Below, piece by piece: positions 15,848 to 24,895 of a stretch of DNA of 34,949 nucleotides. The position numbers and the translations under genes were made by a program. Position 1 is the stretch's first letter, and every line of letters starts with the position of its first letter. Source of the stretch: Chloroflexota bacterium (GTDB lineage Bacteria; Chloroflexota; Anaerolineae; Promineifilales; Promineifilaceae); contig RFGV01000446.1 of the NCBI GenBank assembly GCA_003696605.1, forward strand, positions 1 through 34,949, in the 5' to 3' direction. The notes under the pieces were generated by a model. It did not search any database, had not been told where the DNA came from, and saw nothing but the letters and a program-made list of their open reading frames with translations.

Positions 15848-17083
15848 GTGTTTGGTGTGTCTGACTTTTGGCGGTGGCGAGGTTGGCGTTATATCTGGAT
15901 GATTATTTTTGGGGGAATGTTAGCGGGAAAAACGGCCGTTCTCCACGCCCAATCTCCTGTGCTTGCCCTGGCTTCTGAGGCTGATTATACCTATGGGCAA
16001 GAAATTCGCTTCCACCTGACTGGCCAGGTAGATCAGCCAGTAGCAGAAATCAACCTGTTTATGCAGGCACCAGAATTACCACATACTTTTGCTGTGGCTG
16101 TATCACTTCCTGAGTCGTCTGCAGATGTGCTAGATGTGTGGCAGACGGTTGATTTGACACAGCTTCGACTCGCTCCGTTTACCACAGTGACTTATTGGTG
16201 GTCGGTACGTTTTGTTAGCGGGGAAGAGCTGGAGACAGCAGAGCAGCATTTTCGCTATGAGGACAATCAGTTTGTATGGCGAGAAGTGACACGAGATGGC
16301 ATAACCGCTCACTGGACAGGGGATGATGCCACTTTGGGGCAATTGGTGGTGGATGTTATCGTTGAAGCGACGCCTCGTTTGGCGCGTTGGTTACCGGTAG
16401 AGCAGCCGATGGTGTTGGATGTGTATGTGTATCCATCGGCCGCAGATTTGCGGGCGGCATTGCGCCTGACTGGGCGTGACTGGGTGGGGGCACATGCGGA
16501 ACCGGAATTGGGGGTGTTGTTGGTAACGGCCGTTAATAGCCGAACAGCTGCTACTGATTTGCGTCGTAGTGTTCCCCATGAACTGACTCACTGGTTACTC
16601 TATCAGGCTGTAACTGCGAATTATGAATCCGTGCCCTTGTGGTTTAATGAAGGATTGGCCACTCTGGCCGAATCATCGCCCGATCCGGTGTATGATCTGT
16701 TGTTGGAAACGGCCGTCAACAACAATGACCTGATTCCCTTTTCCCAACTTTGCCACCAATTCCCCACCAGCCGAGACGAGGCATTGTTGGCTTATGCCCA
16801 AAGTGTCTCACTTGTATCCTATATTCAACTGCGGTATGGTGACAGCGCTATTCGTCAGATGGTAGATGCATTTGCTGACGGCGCGGATTGTGAAACGGCC
16901 GTTTTTCGCACACTCAACCTCACCCTCAACGATCTTGTTTCCGACTGGCTGGACCAGCAACAGACTCGTTCACCATTCACCCGTTTTTGGTTAGAAAACC
17001 GTCTTTGGCTCATTCTGTTGTTGGGCAGTTTTGCCATCACCACCCTGCTTTTGCTCAGCAATAGACAAGGAGATATACAATGA
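15848..17083 (+). CDS. Membrane-anchored zinc metallopeptidase (peptidase MA-like gluzincin)
   Basis: A 411-residue secreted or surface protein. An N-terminal signal segment (WMIIFGGMLAGKTAVLHAQS) leads to a beta-rich domain of about 120 residues, then a zinc protease domain with HELTHW (His244, Glu245, His248) and the downstream glutamate motif FNEGLATLAE. A C-terminal membrane helix (LWLILLLGSFAITTLLLL) anchors it. The layout fits the peptidase MA family; the substrate is unknown. It starts with GTG one base after the AEC stop and overlaps the TPR gene start by 4 bp (ATGA), so translation is probably coupled. The catalytic zinc residues are complete. Confidence 0.85.
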   Translation: MFGVSDFWRWRGWRYIWMIIFGGMLAGKTAVLHAQSPVLALASEADYTYGQEIRFHLTGQVDQPVAEINLFMQAPELPHTFAVAVSLPESSADVLDVWQTVDLTQLRLAPFTTVTYWWSVRFVSGEELETAEQHFRYEDNQFVWREVTRDGITAHWTGDDATLGQLVVDVIVEATPRLARWLPVEQPMVLDVYVYPSAADLRAALRLTGRDWVGAHAEPELGVLLVTAVNSRTAATDLRRSVPHELTHWLLYQAVTANYESVPLWFNEGLATLAESSPDPVYDLLLETAVNNNDLIPFSQLCHQFPTSRDEALLAYAQSVSLVSYIQLRYGDSAIRQMVDAFADGADCETAVFRTLNLTLNDLVSDWLDQQQTRSPFTRFWLENRLWLILLLGSFAITTLLLLSNRQGDIQ

Positions 17084-17628
17084 ATGCAAATAAACCAGAA
17101 AACGACACAGCTTTACAAGCCCGTTTTGAGGCGCTCTTTCGGCGCGGCACAGAAATGCTCCACGCCGGACAGGCCGACAAAGCCATATCTGTTCTAAAAA
17201 AGGCACATGCTCTAAACCCGGAACATATTGATGCTGCCCTCAATCTTAGTGCAGCCTACATCCTTACTCGCCAATTTCGCTTGGCTGTGCCCATTTTAGA
17301 AAAACTAACAGAAATCGCGCCTGATAACGCCATGATTTGGACTAATCTCGGTGCAGCTTATCTGGGTAATCCGATTTTGGCGAGTGACGAAGACCAACAA
17401 CGAGCAATTGCCGCCTTTGAACAAGCACTGGCAATCGATCCCATCGCGCCGAATGTGGCATACAATCTTGGTCTTATCTATCGTGACCGCCAGGAATATG
17501 AGACAGCCAAAAAGTGGTTTCGCCGGGCTATTCAGGCCAATCCACGCGATCGGGATGCTCACGCTCTTTTACAAAAGCTGGAAAATAAAACAGACCAAAA
17601 TACCCTGGACAAATCTGAAGAGAATTGA
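17080..17628 (+). CDS. TPR-repeat protein
   Basis: A 182-residue soluble protein with three to four tetratricopeptide repeats, for example DKAISVLKKAHALNPEHIDAALNLSAAY, AVPILEKLTEIAPDNAMIWTNLGAAY, AIAAFEQALAIDPIAPNVAYNLGLIY and AKKWFRRAIQANPRDRDAHALLQKL. It has no signal peptide or membrane helix and would act as a cytoplasmic protein-binding adaptor. AAGGAGA sits just before the ATG, which overlaps the stop of the peptidase gene. The uridylyltransferase gene follows after 2 bp. Partner proteins cannot be told from sequence, but the tight coupling suggests a shared role with its neighbours. Confidence 0.88.
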   Translation: MNANKPENDTALQARFEALFRRGTEMLHAGQADKAISVLKKAHALNPEHIDAALNLSAAYILTRQFRLAVPILEKLTEIAPDNAMIWTNLGAAYLGNPILASDEDQQRAIAAFEQALAIDPIAPNVAYNLGLIYRDRQEYETAKKWFRRAIQANPRDRDAHALLQKLENKTDQNTLDKSEEN

Positions 17629-17630
17629 TT

Positions 17631-19028
17631 ATGAAAGATAACTTTCCCACTAGATTCGCGCCATTTGCTGAACGGATGAAAAAGGAGGGGTTGCCCTCGC
17701 TTTTTATTGAGACGTTTGCCTGGTATTATCGCCAGCTTGTAGAAGGAGTAACTGGTTTAATTGCCGAACTGGAGATTGAGCCGGTAACAGATTTGCCGGA
17801 TATGGAAGCTTTGCCACTGCGATTGTGCCAGATTGGTGAAGAGGCATTGGCCAGAACGGCCGTTATTAAACTCAATGGTGGTTTGGGCACCAGTATGGGA
17901 CTCGAGCACGCCAAATCCCTCTTGCCTGTTAAAAATGGATATACCTTTCTGGATATTATTGCCCGTCAGGCTATTTTGCGCCGTGTACCACTTATCCTGA
18001 TGAACAGCTTTGCCACTCGTCAGGATTCACTTGCCGCCCTTAAGGCTTACCCCGAATTATGTGGCAATATTCCCCTGGACTTTTTGCAACACAAAGCTCC
18101 CAAGATTGCTCAGGCTGATTTATCGCCCATTTCCTGGCCTGCCAATCCGGAACTGGAGTGGTGTCCGCCAGGGCATGGAGACATTTACACAGCCCTGGTT
18201 ACAAGTGGCACACTGGAAAAGCTGGTGGCTGCTGGCTATGAATATGCGTTTGTGTCCAATTCGGATAATTTGGGAGCGGTTATTGATCCATTGTTGTTAG
18301 GCTACTTTGTGGAGCAGGGGTTCCCTTTTATGATGGAAGTGGCAGATCGGACTGAAATGGATCGCAAGGGTGGGCATCTGGCACGGCTGGAAAACGGCCG
18401 TCTTGTCTTGCGTGAATCTGCCCAATGTCCCCCAGAAGACAAACACCACTTTCAAAACATCCACCGCCACCGTTACTTCAACACCAACAATTTGTGGCTC
18501 CATTTACCAACCTTGCAGCAAGTAATGAGAGAGCGCAATTATCGTTTGGGCTTGCCGATGATTCGCAACAGCAAAACAGTTGACCCACGCGATCCAACCT
18601 CACCACCAGTTTATCAACTGGAAACAGCGATGGGATCAGCCATTGCCGTTTTTGAACGCGCTGCTGCTGTGCGTGTGCCCCGAACCCGCTTCGCACCGGT
18701 TAAAAAGACAGACGACTTGCTGGCAGTCCGGTCTGATGCTTATGTATTGACCGATGATCTTCATATTGAACCATCACCAGAGCAGCAACATCAGCCTGTT
18801 GTGATTACACTCGACGATCGATACTATAAATTTGCCAACGACCTGGATGTTCGCTTTCCCTATGGCCCACCATCATTGCGCCATTGCACCAGCCTTTCCA
18901 TAGAGGGGGATTTTTGCTTTGGGCAAAATGTGGTGTGTCGAGGGAAAGTGACGCTGGTGAACCAAACAAACGAACAGGTGAAAATAGCGGATGGAATGGT
19001 GTTGGAGGGGGAGTATCAGTATGGATAA
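17631..19028 (+). CDS. UTP--glucose-1-phosphate uridylyltransferase (eukaryote-type UDPGP family)
   Basis: The 465-residue enzyme makes UDP-glucose, or a related UDP-sugar, from UTP and a sugar-1-phosphate, feeding envelope glycan and glycolipid synthesis. The UDPGP nucleotide-binding signature LNGGLGTSMGLEHAKSLLPV is present, then FLDIIARQ, the substrate loop PGHGDIYTAL, VSNSDNLGAVID and FNTNNLWLHL. A C-terminal beta-helix-like part ends the protein. This is the longer UDPGP family, unrelated to bacterial GalU. ATG 17631 is preferred over an in-frame TTG at 17625. UDP-N-acetylglucosamine pyrophosphorylase activity is a less likely alternative, as the family includes such enzymes. Confidence 0.88.
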   Translation: MKDNFPTRFAPFAERMKKEGLPSLFIETFAWYYRQLVEGVTGLIAELEIEPVTDLPDMEALPLRLCQIGEEALARTAVIKLNGGLGTSMGLEHAKSLLPVKNGYTFLDIIARQAILRRVPLILMNSFATRQDSLAALKAYPELCGNIPLDFLQHKAPKIAQADLSPISWPANPELEWCPPGHGDIYTALVTSGTLEKLVAAGYEYAFVSNSDNLGAVIDPLLLGYFVEQGFPFMMEVADRTEMDRKGGHLARLENGRLVLRESAQCPPEDKHHFQNIHRHRYFNTNNLWLHLPTLQQVMRERNYRLGLPMIRNSKTVDPRDPTSPPVYQLETAMGSAIAVFERAAAVRVPRTRFAPVKKTDDLLAVRSDAYVLTDDLHIEPSPEQQHQPVVITLDDRYYKFANDLDVRFPYGPPSLRHCTSLSIEGDFCFGQNVVCRGKVTLVNQTNEQVKIADGMVLEGEYQYG

Positions 19029-19046
19029 ACGCCCAGACCTGGATTG

Positions 19047-19055
19047 TGTTACAAT
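19047..19055 (+). promoter_or_regulatory. Extended -10 promoter of trmFO (leaderless geometry)
   Basis: TGTTACAAT matches the extended -10 form TGnTACAAT. The hexamer ends at 19055, so the predicted start is 19062, which is the A of the trmFO ATG. No good -35 box is seen, as is usual for extended -10 promoters. Confidence 0.55.
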
Positions 19056-19061
19056 AAAAAT

Positions 19062-20456
19062 ATGACAAAGAAAGAATTGATAGTAATTGGTGGTGGTTTG
19101 GCAGGGACGGAAGCAGCATGGCAAGCAGCCAATGCTGGTGTACATGTGTTGCTTTTTGAAATGCGTCCCAAACAGCAGACGCCAGCTCATGTGACGGACA
19201 GGCTGGCAGAATTGGTTTGCAGCAATTCGTTGGGATCGGCGGCACCGAATAAGGCGCCCGGTTTGTTGAAGGCAGAGTTGCGCGGGTTGGGGTCGCTGAT
19301 TTTGGCGTGTGCCCAACAAGCGGCCGTTCCGGCTGGTTCTTCCCTGGCCGTAGATCGGAATTTGTTTGCCGAACTGGTAACGGAGAAGATTGCCAGTCAT
19401 CCTGATATTGAGCTGATTCGGGAAGAGGTAACGGCCGTTCCTGATCAACCTTGTATTATTGCCACCGGCCCACTTACATCTGCGGCGCTAACGGCCGATA
19501 TTTCCCGCCTGACTGGTCAGGAATACCTTTACTTTTATGATGCACTCGCGCCCATTGTTAATGTAGAAAGCATCAATATGGAAATCGCATTCCGTAGCTC
19601 TCGTTACGACGACGGGCGGGAAGATGATGGGGATTATATTAATTGTCCCCTCAATGAAGAAGAATACGATCGCTTTTATCAGGCATTACTCACCGCCGAA
19701 ACAATAACTTTGCGTCAGTTTGAACAAGAAGATCCACATTTTTTTGAAGGGTGTATGCCCATTGAGGTGTTGGCACGGCGGGGACGGGATGCCTTGCGCT
19801 TTGGACCAATGCGACCAGTTGGACTGATAGATCCACGCACAGGAAAACGGCCGTTTGCCATCGTACAACTCCGTCAGGACAACCTTGCTGGATCCCTCTA
19901 CAATATCGTCGGCTTCCAGACTAACCTCAAATGGGGCGAGCAAAAACGCGTCCTTCGTCTTATACCCGGCCTCGAAAATGCTGAATTCATGCGCTACGGC
20001 ATGATGCATCGCAACACATTTATCAACTCCCCGCAACTCCTACACCCCACCATGCAATACCGCAATCGGGCTGACCTCTTCTTTGCTGGACAAATAACCG
20101 GAGTAGAAGGATACATGGGTAACGCAGGTACCGGTTTCGTAGCCGGAGTCAACGCCGCCCGCCTGCTTAACCACCTGCACCCCCTCATATTCCCTACTGT
20201 TACCATGTTGGGTGCATTATGCCACTACGTCACCCACGCCGAGGCCAAAAACTTCCAGCCCATGAAAGCCAATTTTGGCCTTTTGCCTCCGCCACAACAC
20301 CAAATGCCCAAATCAGAAAGATACCGCTGGTACACAGAACGGGCACTGACAGCCATGCGGCGCTTTGCTCGCACCACCAAACTCCCATACGATCGTGCCC
20401 TGGCAGAGGCCGATTTACTGGCAGAATTACAAGCCAGACGAGCAGAAACAGTGTGA
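19062..20456 (+). CDS. trmFO: Methylenetetrahydrofolate--tRNA-(uracil-5-)-methyltransferase
   Basis: TrmFO makes 5-methyluridine at position 54 of tRNA, using methylenetetrahydrofolate and FAD. The 464-residue protein opens with the FAD-binding [12 protein letters not shown] and the following acidic residue in FEMRP. It has the family signatures [10 protein letters not shown] (Cys53, the same number as the Bacillus subtilis active-site Cys), [34 protein letters not shown] and [19 protein letters not shown]. Length is normal. The start at 19062 is set by [12 protein letters not shown]; no Shine-Dalgarno precedes it, and a -10 box at the right distance suggests a leaderless mRNA. A kinase gene follows after 51 bp. 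Confidence 0.97.
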   Translation: MTKKELIVIGGGLAGTEAAWQAANAGVHVLLFEMRPKQQTPAHVTDRLAELVCSNSLGSAAPNKAPGLLKAELRGLGSLILACAQQAAVPAGSSLAVDRNLFAELVTEKIASHPDIELIREEVTAVPDQPCIIATGPLTSAALTADISRLTGQEYLYFYDALAPIVNVESINMEIAFRSSRYDDGREDDGDYINCPLNEEEYDRFYQALLTAETITLRQFEQEDPHFFEGCMPIEVLARRGRDALRFGPMRPVGLIDPRTGKRPFAIVQLRQDNLAGSLYNIVGFQTNLKWGEQKRVLRLIPGLENAEFMRYGMMHRNTFINSPQLLHPTMQYRNRADLFFAGQITGVEGYMGNAGTGFVAGVNAARLLNHLHPLIFPTVTMLGALCHYVTHAEAKNFQPMKANFGLLPPPQHQMPKSERYRWYTERALTAMRRFARTTKLPYDRALAEADLLAELQARRAETV

Positions 20457-20507
20457 TGAATCTGGTTTGCATTAGCCGACAAGGCGACTTTACAGGAGAT
20501 GGTGTCA

Positions 20508-21692
20508 GTGTCTGATGACCTGAAACAATGGTTGCAAAAAGAATCTGCAACATTAGTGACAGCTACTTTGCACCGGGCACCAAATATGCTGCCCGGTGCA
20601 GAAGAAACGATAGAATTCCTGAACAGGGTTATCGAGTTAATTGGTAAGCCACGCGAAGAACAACTTTCGGCGATTCAATTTTGGGCATTGACCACGATCG
20701 GGCATGATGCACCAGCCGCCAATGATTGGCTGACAATTTTGCGCGTCCTGAAAGAAGAAATCGGATATGGCCTGGAAAATCAGATGTCTGCTGTTGATGC
20801 GCTGCGTTGTTGGCGGCTGATTGATGACGTCTTAACCTATGCCCTGATTGAAGTTTCTCAAATCGCCTCGGACATGGAACGGGCTACTTTGCTGGAACAT
20901 ATGGTAGAGCTTAAGCAACAAATAGCCCAATTTGAGCAAAGTAAATCCAATTTTATTACGGTGGCAGCCCACGAACTGAAAACCCCCCTGACTATCCTGG
21001 AAGGATATGCCAACATGTTGCGCGCGGAAACTGAGCCGGATTCTCAATTGCGCATTTATGTTGATGGTTTGGAAAATGGTATTCGCCGCATGAATGAAAT
21101 CATTAATGACATGATTGATGTGTCGTTGATTGACTTGAAATCATTTGAGTTGAATTATCAGCAGTTTTATCTGGAACGGATTGTTTTGCTGGTGGCTGAT
21201 AATGTTTCTAAATACTTTTTTGAGCGGCATGTGGACTTGTTGGTTATGCCATTTGATGCACAAGTGCGGACTTATGGGGATCCGGAGATGTTGGCAAAGG
21301 CATTTAACAAGGTGATTATGAATGCCTTGAAATATACGCCGGATGGGGGAAAGGTGACAATAACAGGTGTGTTGACCCGGCAGGATGAAAGGAATGAGTT
21401 TATTGGGGGATATATGGATGTCCGGGTTGCTGATACTGGTATTGGTATTAATCCAGAAGATTTGGAGCGTATTTTTGAGCGTTTTACAAGTACGTCGAAT
21501 GTGAATTTGCATTCTTCCAGCAAAATTAAGTTTAAGGGTGGGGGGCCTGGTTTGGGGCTGCCAATTGCCAAGGGGATTATTGAGGCGCACGGGGGGCGTA
21601 TTTGGGCAGAGAGTCCGGGTTGTGATGAGGTGTCGTGCCCTGGTAGTGTTTTTCATATTGAGTTGCCGATCTATTTGAAGAAGCCGGAGTAG
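20508..21692 (+). CDS. Cytoplasmic sensor histidine kinase (orphan)
   Basis: A 394-residue kinase with no membrane helix. About 130 N-terminal residues of an unrecognised, mostly helical sensor region precede a HisKA domain with AAHELKTPL (His155 as phosphoacceptor) and a HATPase domain: N-box NKVIMNALKYTPDGG, G1 DTGIGI, F-box IFERF and G2 GGPGLGLPIAKGII. All catalytic boxes are intact. An AGGAG at 20494-20498 touches the ATG at 20499 and is better spaced for the GTG at 20508, which I chose. No response regulator lies beside it; the receiver-bearing fusion at the right edge of the window is 12 kb away and cannot be assigned to it. Confidence 0.9.
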   Translation: MSDDLKQWLQKESATLVTATLHRAPNMLPGAEETIEFLNRVIELIGKPREEQLSAIQFWALTTIGHDAPAANDWLTILRVLKEEIGYGLENQMSAVDALRCWRLIDDVLTYALIEVSQIASDMERATLLEHMVELKQQIAQFEQSKSNFITVAAHELKTPLTILEGYANMLRAETEPDSQLRIYVDGLENGIRRMNEIINDMIDVSLIDLKSFELNYQQFYLERIVLLVADNVSKYFFERHVDLLVMPFDAQVRTYGDPEMLAKAFNKVIMNALKYTPDGGKVTITGVLTRQDERNEFIGGYMDVRVADTGIGINPEDLERIFERFTSTSNVNLHSSSKIKFKGGGPGLGLPIAKGIIEAHGGRIWAESPGCDEVSCPGSVFHIELPIYLKKPE

Positions 21693-21696
21693 AAAT

Positions 21697-23301
21697 ATGG
21701 ATGTGAATGTGCACGTACGGATAACAGAGGTGGTTGTGTACCCGGATCGGGCGCGAGTAACGGCCGTTGGGAAGGCGGAATTAACTGAAGGTGTGCATCG
21801 TTTGCTGGTGGATGAGCTGCCATTGTCTCTGGAGCCAGAATCAGTTCGGGCTGGTGGCCGTGGCACTGCTCGAGTGCGTCTTTTGGGGGTGGATGTGGCC
21901 AGACAGCATTATGTGGAAACGCCAGCTGAATCAGTGAGAGAGCTGGAGGCACGTATTGAGGAGCTGGAGGAGCAGGTTAAGGCGTTGACGGATGAGAAGG
22001 AGAGTTGGCTGGCTCATGAGAAGTATATGACCGGGTTGCGGCAGGAAACGGCCGAATTTGCTCGCGGTTTGGCACGCGGCCGCACTTCTATTGAAGCCCA
22101 GGTGCAATTGTTGACTTTCTTGCGCGAACAGGATTTGAAAATTCGGGCCGCAATGCGCCAATTGGACACCCAAATCAAAGCATACAATCGGGAATTGGAT
22201 AAATTACGACGGGAATTGCAGGTAGTCCAGTCGGCCCGACCGCGAGAGCGGTATCAGGCAGTGGTGGAGGTGGAAGTCTTGGCGGCGGGGCACTTCACCT
22301 TGTCGCTATCTTACGTCACGGGACATGCGGGCTGGCGGCCGTTATATGATATGCGTTTGGTAGAAACGGCCGAAAGTAATGGCAAATCAACCGTTTTGGA
22401 AGTAACTTACATGGCGCAGATTATTCAAAATACTGGTCAGGATTGGCAGGACGTGAAATTGGCAGTGTCAACTGCCCGACCTGCACTAAATCAGCGATTG
22501 CCGGAATTAGAACCCTGGTATATTTACGCTCACCAACCACACCCGAGGATGAAAGCCATGGCCAGACCGGTTGCCCCCATGCCCCAAAGTATGGCAGAGA
22601 GTGCAGCGCCCCCTGAGTCTGTAGCCGAGCCGGAACAGGTGCAAGTGGCAATGGAAACGGCCGTTGCCGAAGTTGGTTCCTCACAAACGGCCGTTACCTT
22701 TCATATTTCTGGCCAGACCGACATCCCCGGAAACGGTACACCACGCAAAATAACCATGTCCCAGTTCTCATTACCACCCACCATTGATTACCTTACCATT
22801 CCCCGCCACACCGACGCCGTATATCGGCGGGGCAAAGTCACCAACATCACAGATGCCCCCTTGCTGGCCGGCTCCGTTCACTTATTTGTCGGCGAAGAGT
22901 ATATCGGTCAGAACAAAATAGAATACACGCCTGTTGGAGGAGAACTGGAATTATTGTTAGGGGTAGAAGAGCGCATTCAGGTTGAGCGAGAACTGGTAAA
23001 ACGTGAAGTTGATAGGCGGCGTTTGCGAGATCGCCGACAAATAAAATACGGATACAAAATTGAGTTGCACAATTTGTTGCCACACACAGCTAAAATAGAA
23101 CTTCAGGATCAAATACCTGTCTCCCGTCATGAGGAAATTCAGGTAAAATTAGAACAGATGTCGCCAGATCCCATCGAAATATCCGACTTGCATCTGATAA
23201 ATTGGGAACTGGCGCTGGCTGCAAATGAAAAAAAGATAGTGACATACGAATTTTATATTGAGTCACCTCGCCATTTAACCATTGGCGGGTTGCAAGACTA
23301 G
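21697..23301 (+). CDS. Mucoidy inhibitor MuiA-like protein (DUF4140/DUF4139)
   Basis: A 534-residue protein. The N-terminal part VRITEVVVYPDRARVTAVGKAEL...GVHRLLVDELPLSLEPESVRA is the DUF4140 signature. A long coiled coil follows (about 80-180: ELEARIEELEEQVKALTDEKESW...). The DUF4139 body has FTLSLSYVTGHAGWRPLYDMRL and VTYMAQIIQNTGQDWQDVKLAVST, and ends with IELQDQIPVSRHEEIQVKLEQM and NWELALAANEKKIVTYEF. A low-complexity Pro/Ala/Glu linker lies between (about 285-330). No signal peptide is seen. The name comes from a mucoid phenotype in Shigella; the biochemical function is unknown. It starts 4 bp after the kinase stop. Confidence 0.85.
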   Translation: MDVNVHVRITEVVVYPDRARVTAVGKAELTEGVHRLLVDELPLSLEPESVRAGGRGTARVRLLGVDVARQHYVETPAESVRELEARIEELEEQVKALTDEKESWLAHEKYMTGLRQETAEFARGLARGRTSIEAQVQLLTFLREQDLKIRAAMRQLDTQIKAYNRELDKLRRELQVVQSARPRERYQAVVEVEVLAAGHFTLSLSYVTGHAGWRPLYDMRLVETAESNGKSTVLEVTYMAQIIQNTGQDWQDVKLAVSTARPALNQRLPELEPWYIYAHQPHPRMKAMARPVAPMPQSMAESAAPPESVAEPEQVQVAMETAVAEVGSSQTAVTFHISGQTDIPGNGTPRKITMSQFSLPPTIDYLTIPRHTDAVYRRGKVTNITDAPLLAGSVHLFVGEEYIGQNKIEYTPVGGELELLLGVEERIQVERELVKREVDRRRLRDRRQIKYGYKIELHNLLPHTAKIELQDQIPVSRHEEIQVKLEQMSPDPIEISDLHLINWELALAANEKKIVTYEFYIESPRHLTIGGLQD

Positions 23302-23369
23302 TGGCAAACTGGCAATCATGCACGCACAAGGGCAGGAAAAGATTGCGGGAGGTGAATATTACCGGACAA

Positions 23370-24665
23370 ATGCATGAAACACGGGCGCCGCGAGAACGGG
23401 CGTTTTTGGTCGGTGTAGAATTGCGGCAAGAACGGCCGTTACTACCCGTAGAAGACAGCCTCGACGAACTCGCCCGTCTTGCCGACACCGCCGGCCTGGA
23501 AGTAGTTGGCCAAACAATTCAACGACTGAACATGCCCAACAGCGCCACCTACATAGGCCCTGGCAAAGTCGAAGAAGTCAAAACACTCGTCAACGAATTG
23601 GATGCCGATGTCGTCATTTTCGATGATGAACTTTCCCCGCGGCATCAACGCGAACTAGAAAAAATTTTTGGCGAAAAAGTAAAAGTTCTTGACCGCACGG
23701 CTCTCATTTTGGATATTTTTGCCTTGCATGCCCACACTCGTGAGGGTAAGTTGCAAGTAGAATTAGCCCAATTAGAATACCGCCTTCCCCGGCTAACCCG
23801 TATGTGGACCCACCTGGCACGGCAGGCTGGTGGACGGGCAGGTGGCTCTACTGGTGGCGTTGGTTTGCGTGGCCCTGGTGAAACCCAGCTGGAAGTGGAC
23901 CGCCGTGAAATTCGTCGCCGCATCAGTAGCATCAAAGCCCAACTGGAAGGTGTGCGGGCTCATCGAGAACGGCATCGCGCCAAACGGCAACAAACAGAAT
24001 TGCAAGTTGTGGCTATTGTTGGCTATACCAATGCGGGCAAATCCACCTTGCTCAATCGTATTAGTGGCGCCAATGTGCTTTCGGCCGATATGCTTTTTGC
24101 CACTCTGGACCCGACCACCCGCAAGGTAGTCATGCCCGGTGGGCGGGAAGTGCTTTTTACGGATACCGTCGGATTTATTCAAAAATTGCCGGCTCAGATT
24201 GTTGCTGCCTTTCGGGCTACACTGGAAGAAATTATGGATGCAGATTTGATTTTGCATGTTGTAGATGCGACGCATCCTCACGTGGCGGCACAAATCGAAG
24301 CTGTGGAAGATACGTTGGCTGAACTGGAAGTGGATCATTTACCTTGTGTGATGGCCTTGAACAAGGCAGACCGTTTGCCAGAAGGTTTGGATCCAATTGA
24401 GGCTTTGCAGATAGATAAGCCTGCTGTGGTCGTCTCCGCGTTAACGGGTGAAGGGATTGATGAGTTGCTTTTGACCATTGAGGCGGCGATGGTGCGGTAT
24501 ATGTCACCGTTGCGGGTGTTTTTGCCTTATCAACGTGGCGATTTGCTTTCGCTGTTTCATGAGCGGGGGCAGGTGGAAGATGAGGAGCATCAGGCAGGTG
24601 GAATAAGGTTGTACGGCCGTATCCCCCAACGGCTTTTGCCATATTTCGAACCATATCGTGCATAA
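23370..24665 (+). CDS. hflX: GTPase HflX
   Basis: HflX is a ribosome-binding GTPase that splits stalled ribosomes under stress. The 431-residue product has the N-terminal HflX domain (VVGQTIQRLNMPNSATYIGPGKVEEV), the linker motif GVGLRGPGETQLEVDRREIRRRI, and a G domain with GYTNAGKST (G1), DTVGF (G3) and NKAD (G4). The start is uncertain. ATG 23370 gives the usual MHETRAPRERAFLVGVEL N-terminus, with GGGAGG rather far upstream; an in-frame GTG at 23301 overlaps the preceding stop. It lies in a run with MuiA-like and small membrane protein genes. Confidence 0.95.
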   Translation: MHETRAPRERAFLVGVELRQERPLLPVEDSLDELARLADTAGLEVVGQTIQRLNMPNSATYIGPGKVEEVKTLVNELDADVVIFDDELSPRHQRELEKIFGEKVKVLDRTALILDIFALHAHTREGKLQVELAQLEYRLPRLTRMWTHLARQAGGRAGGSTGGVGLRGPGETQLEVDRREIRRRISSIKAQLEGVRAHRERHRAKRQQTELQVVAIVGYTNAGKSTLLNRISGANVLSADMLFATLDPTTRKVVMPGGREVLFTDTVGFIQKLPAQIVAAFRATLEEIMDADLILHVVDATHPHVAAQIEAVEDTLAELEVDHLPCVMALNKADRLPEGLDPIEALQIDKPAVVVSALTGEGIDELLLTIEAAMVRYMSPLRVFLPYQRGDLLSLFHERGQVEDEEHQAGGIRLYGRIPQRLLPYFEPYRA

Positions 24666-24685
24666 AAATTCACAGAGGATAGCCC

Positions 24686-24895
24686 ATGAACGAATTGTTG
24701 GATTTTTTAAGTAATTATTTAGGTGATCGCCCTGGTTTGTTACCTCTTGTTGGTTTGGGGCTTATATTTTTGAATTTGCTTTTACAGATTTTTCCAGGTC
24801 CAGGTAGTGGCTGGTTTGTTGATAGTAACTTGTTGTTGCACCTGGGGTTGATTGTGTCGCTGATTGGTATTTTGCTTATTCGGGCGTTAACCTGA
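24686..24895 (+). CDS. Small membrane protein (69 residues, two helices)
   Basis: A 69-residue protein with two predicted membrane helices (LLPLVGLGLIFLNLLLQIF and LLLHLGLIVSLIGILLIRAL) joined by a short PGPGSGW loop. A purine-rich AGAGGA lies before the ATG, 20 bp after hflX, and its stop overlaps the ATG of the M20 peptidase gene by one base. This tight placement supports it as real. I do not recognise a family. Confidence 0.75.
   Translation: MNELLDFLSNYLGDRPGLLPLVGLGLIFLNLLLQIFPGPGSGWFVDSNLLLHLGLIVSLIGILLIRALT

Noticed and set aside
20499-20507. ATG 20499 as the kinase start
   Set aside because: AGGAG directly abuts it with zero spacing; the in-frame GTG at 20508 is better placed, though the ATG cannot be excluded.
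21141-21866. Open frame of 241 residues antisense to the histidine kinase
   Set aside because: Opposite a gene with complete kinase motifs; low-information composition.
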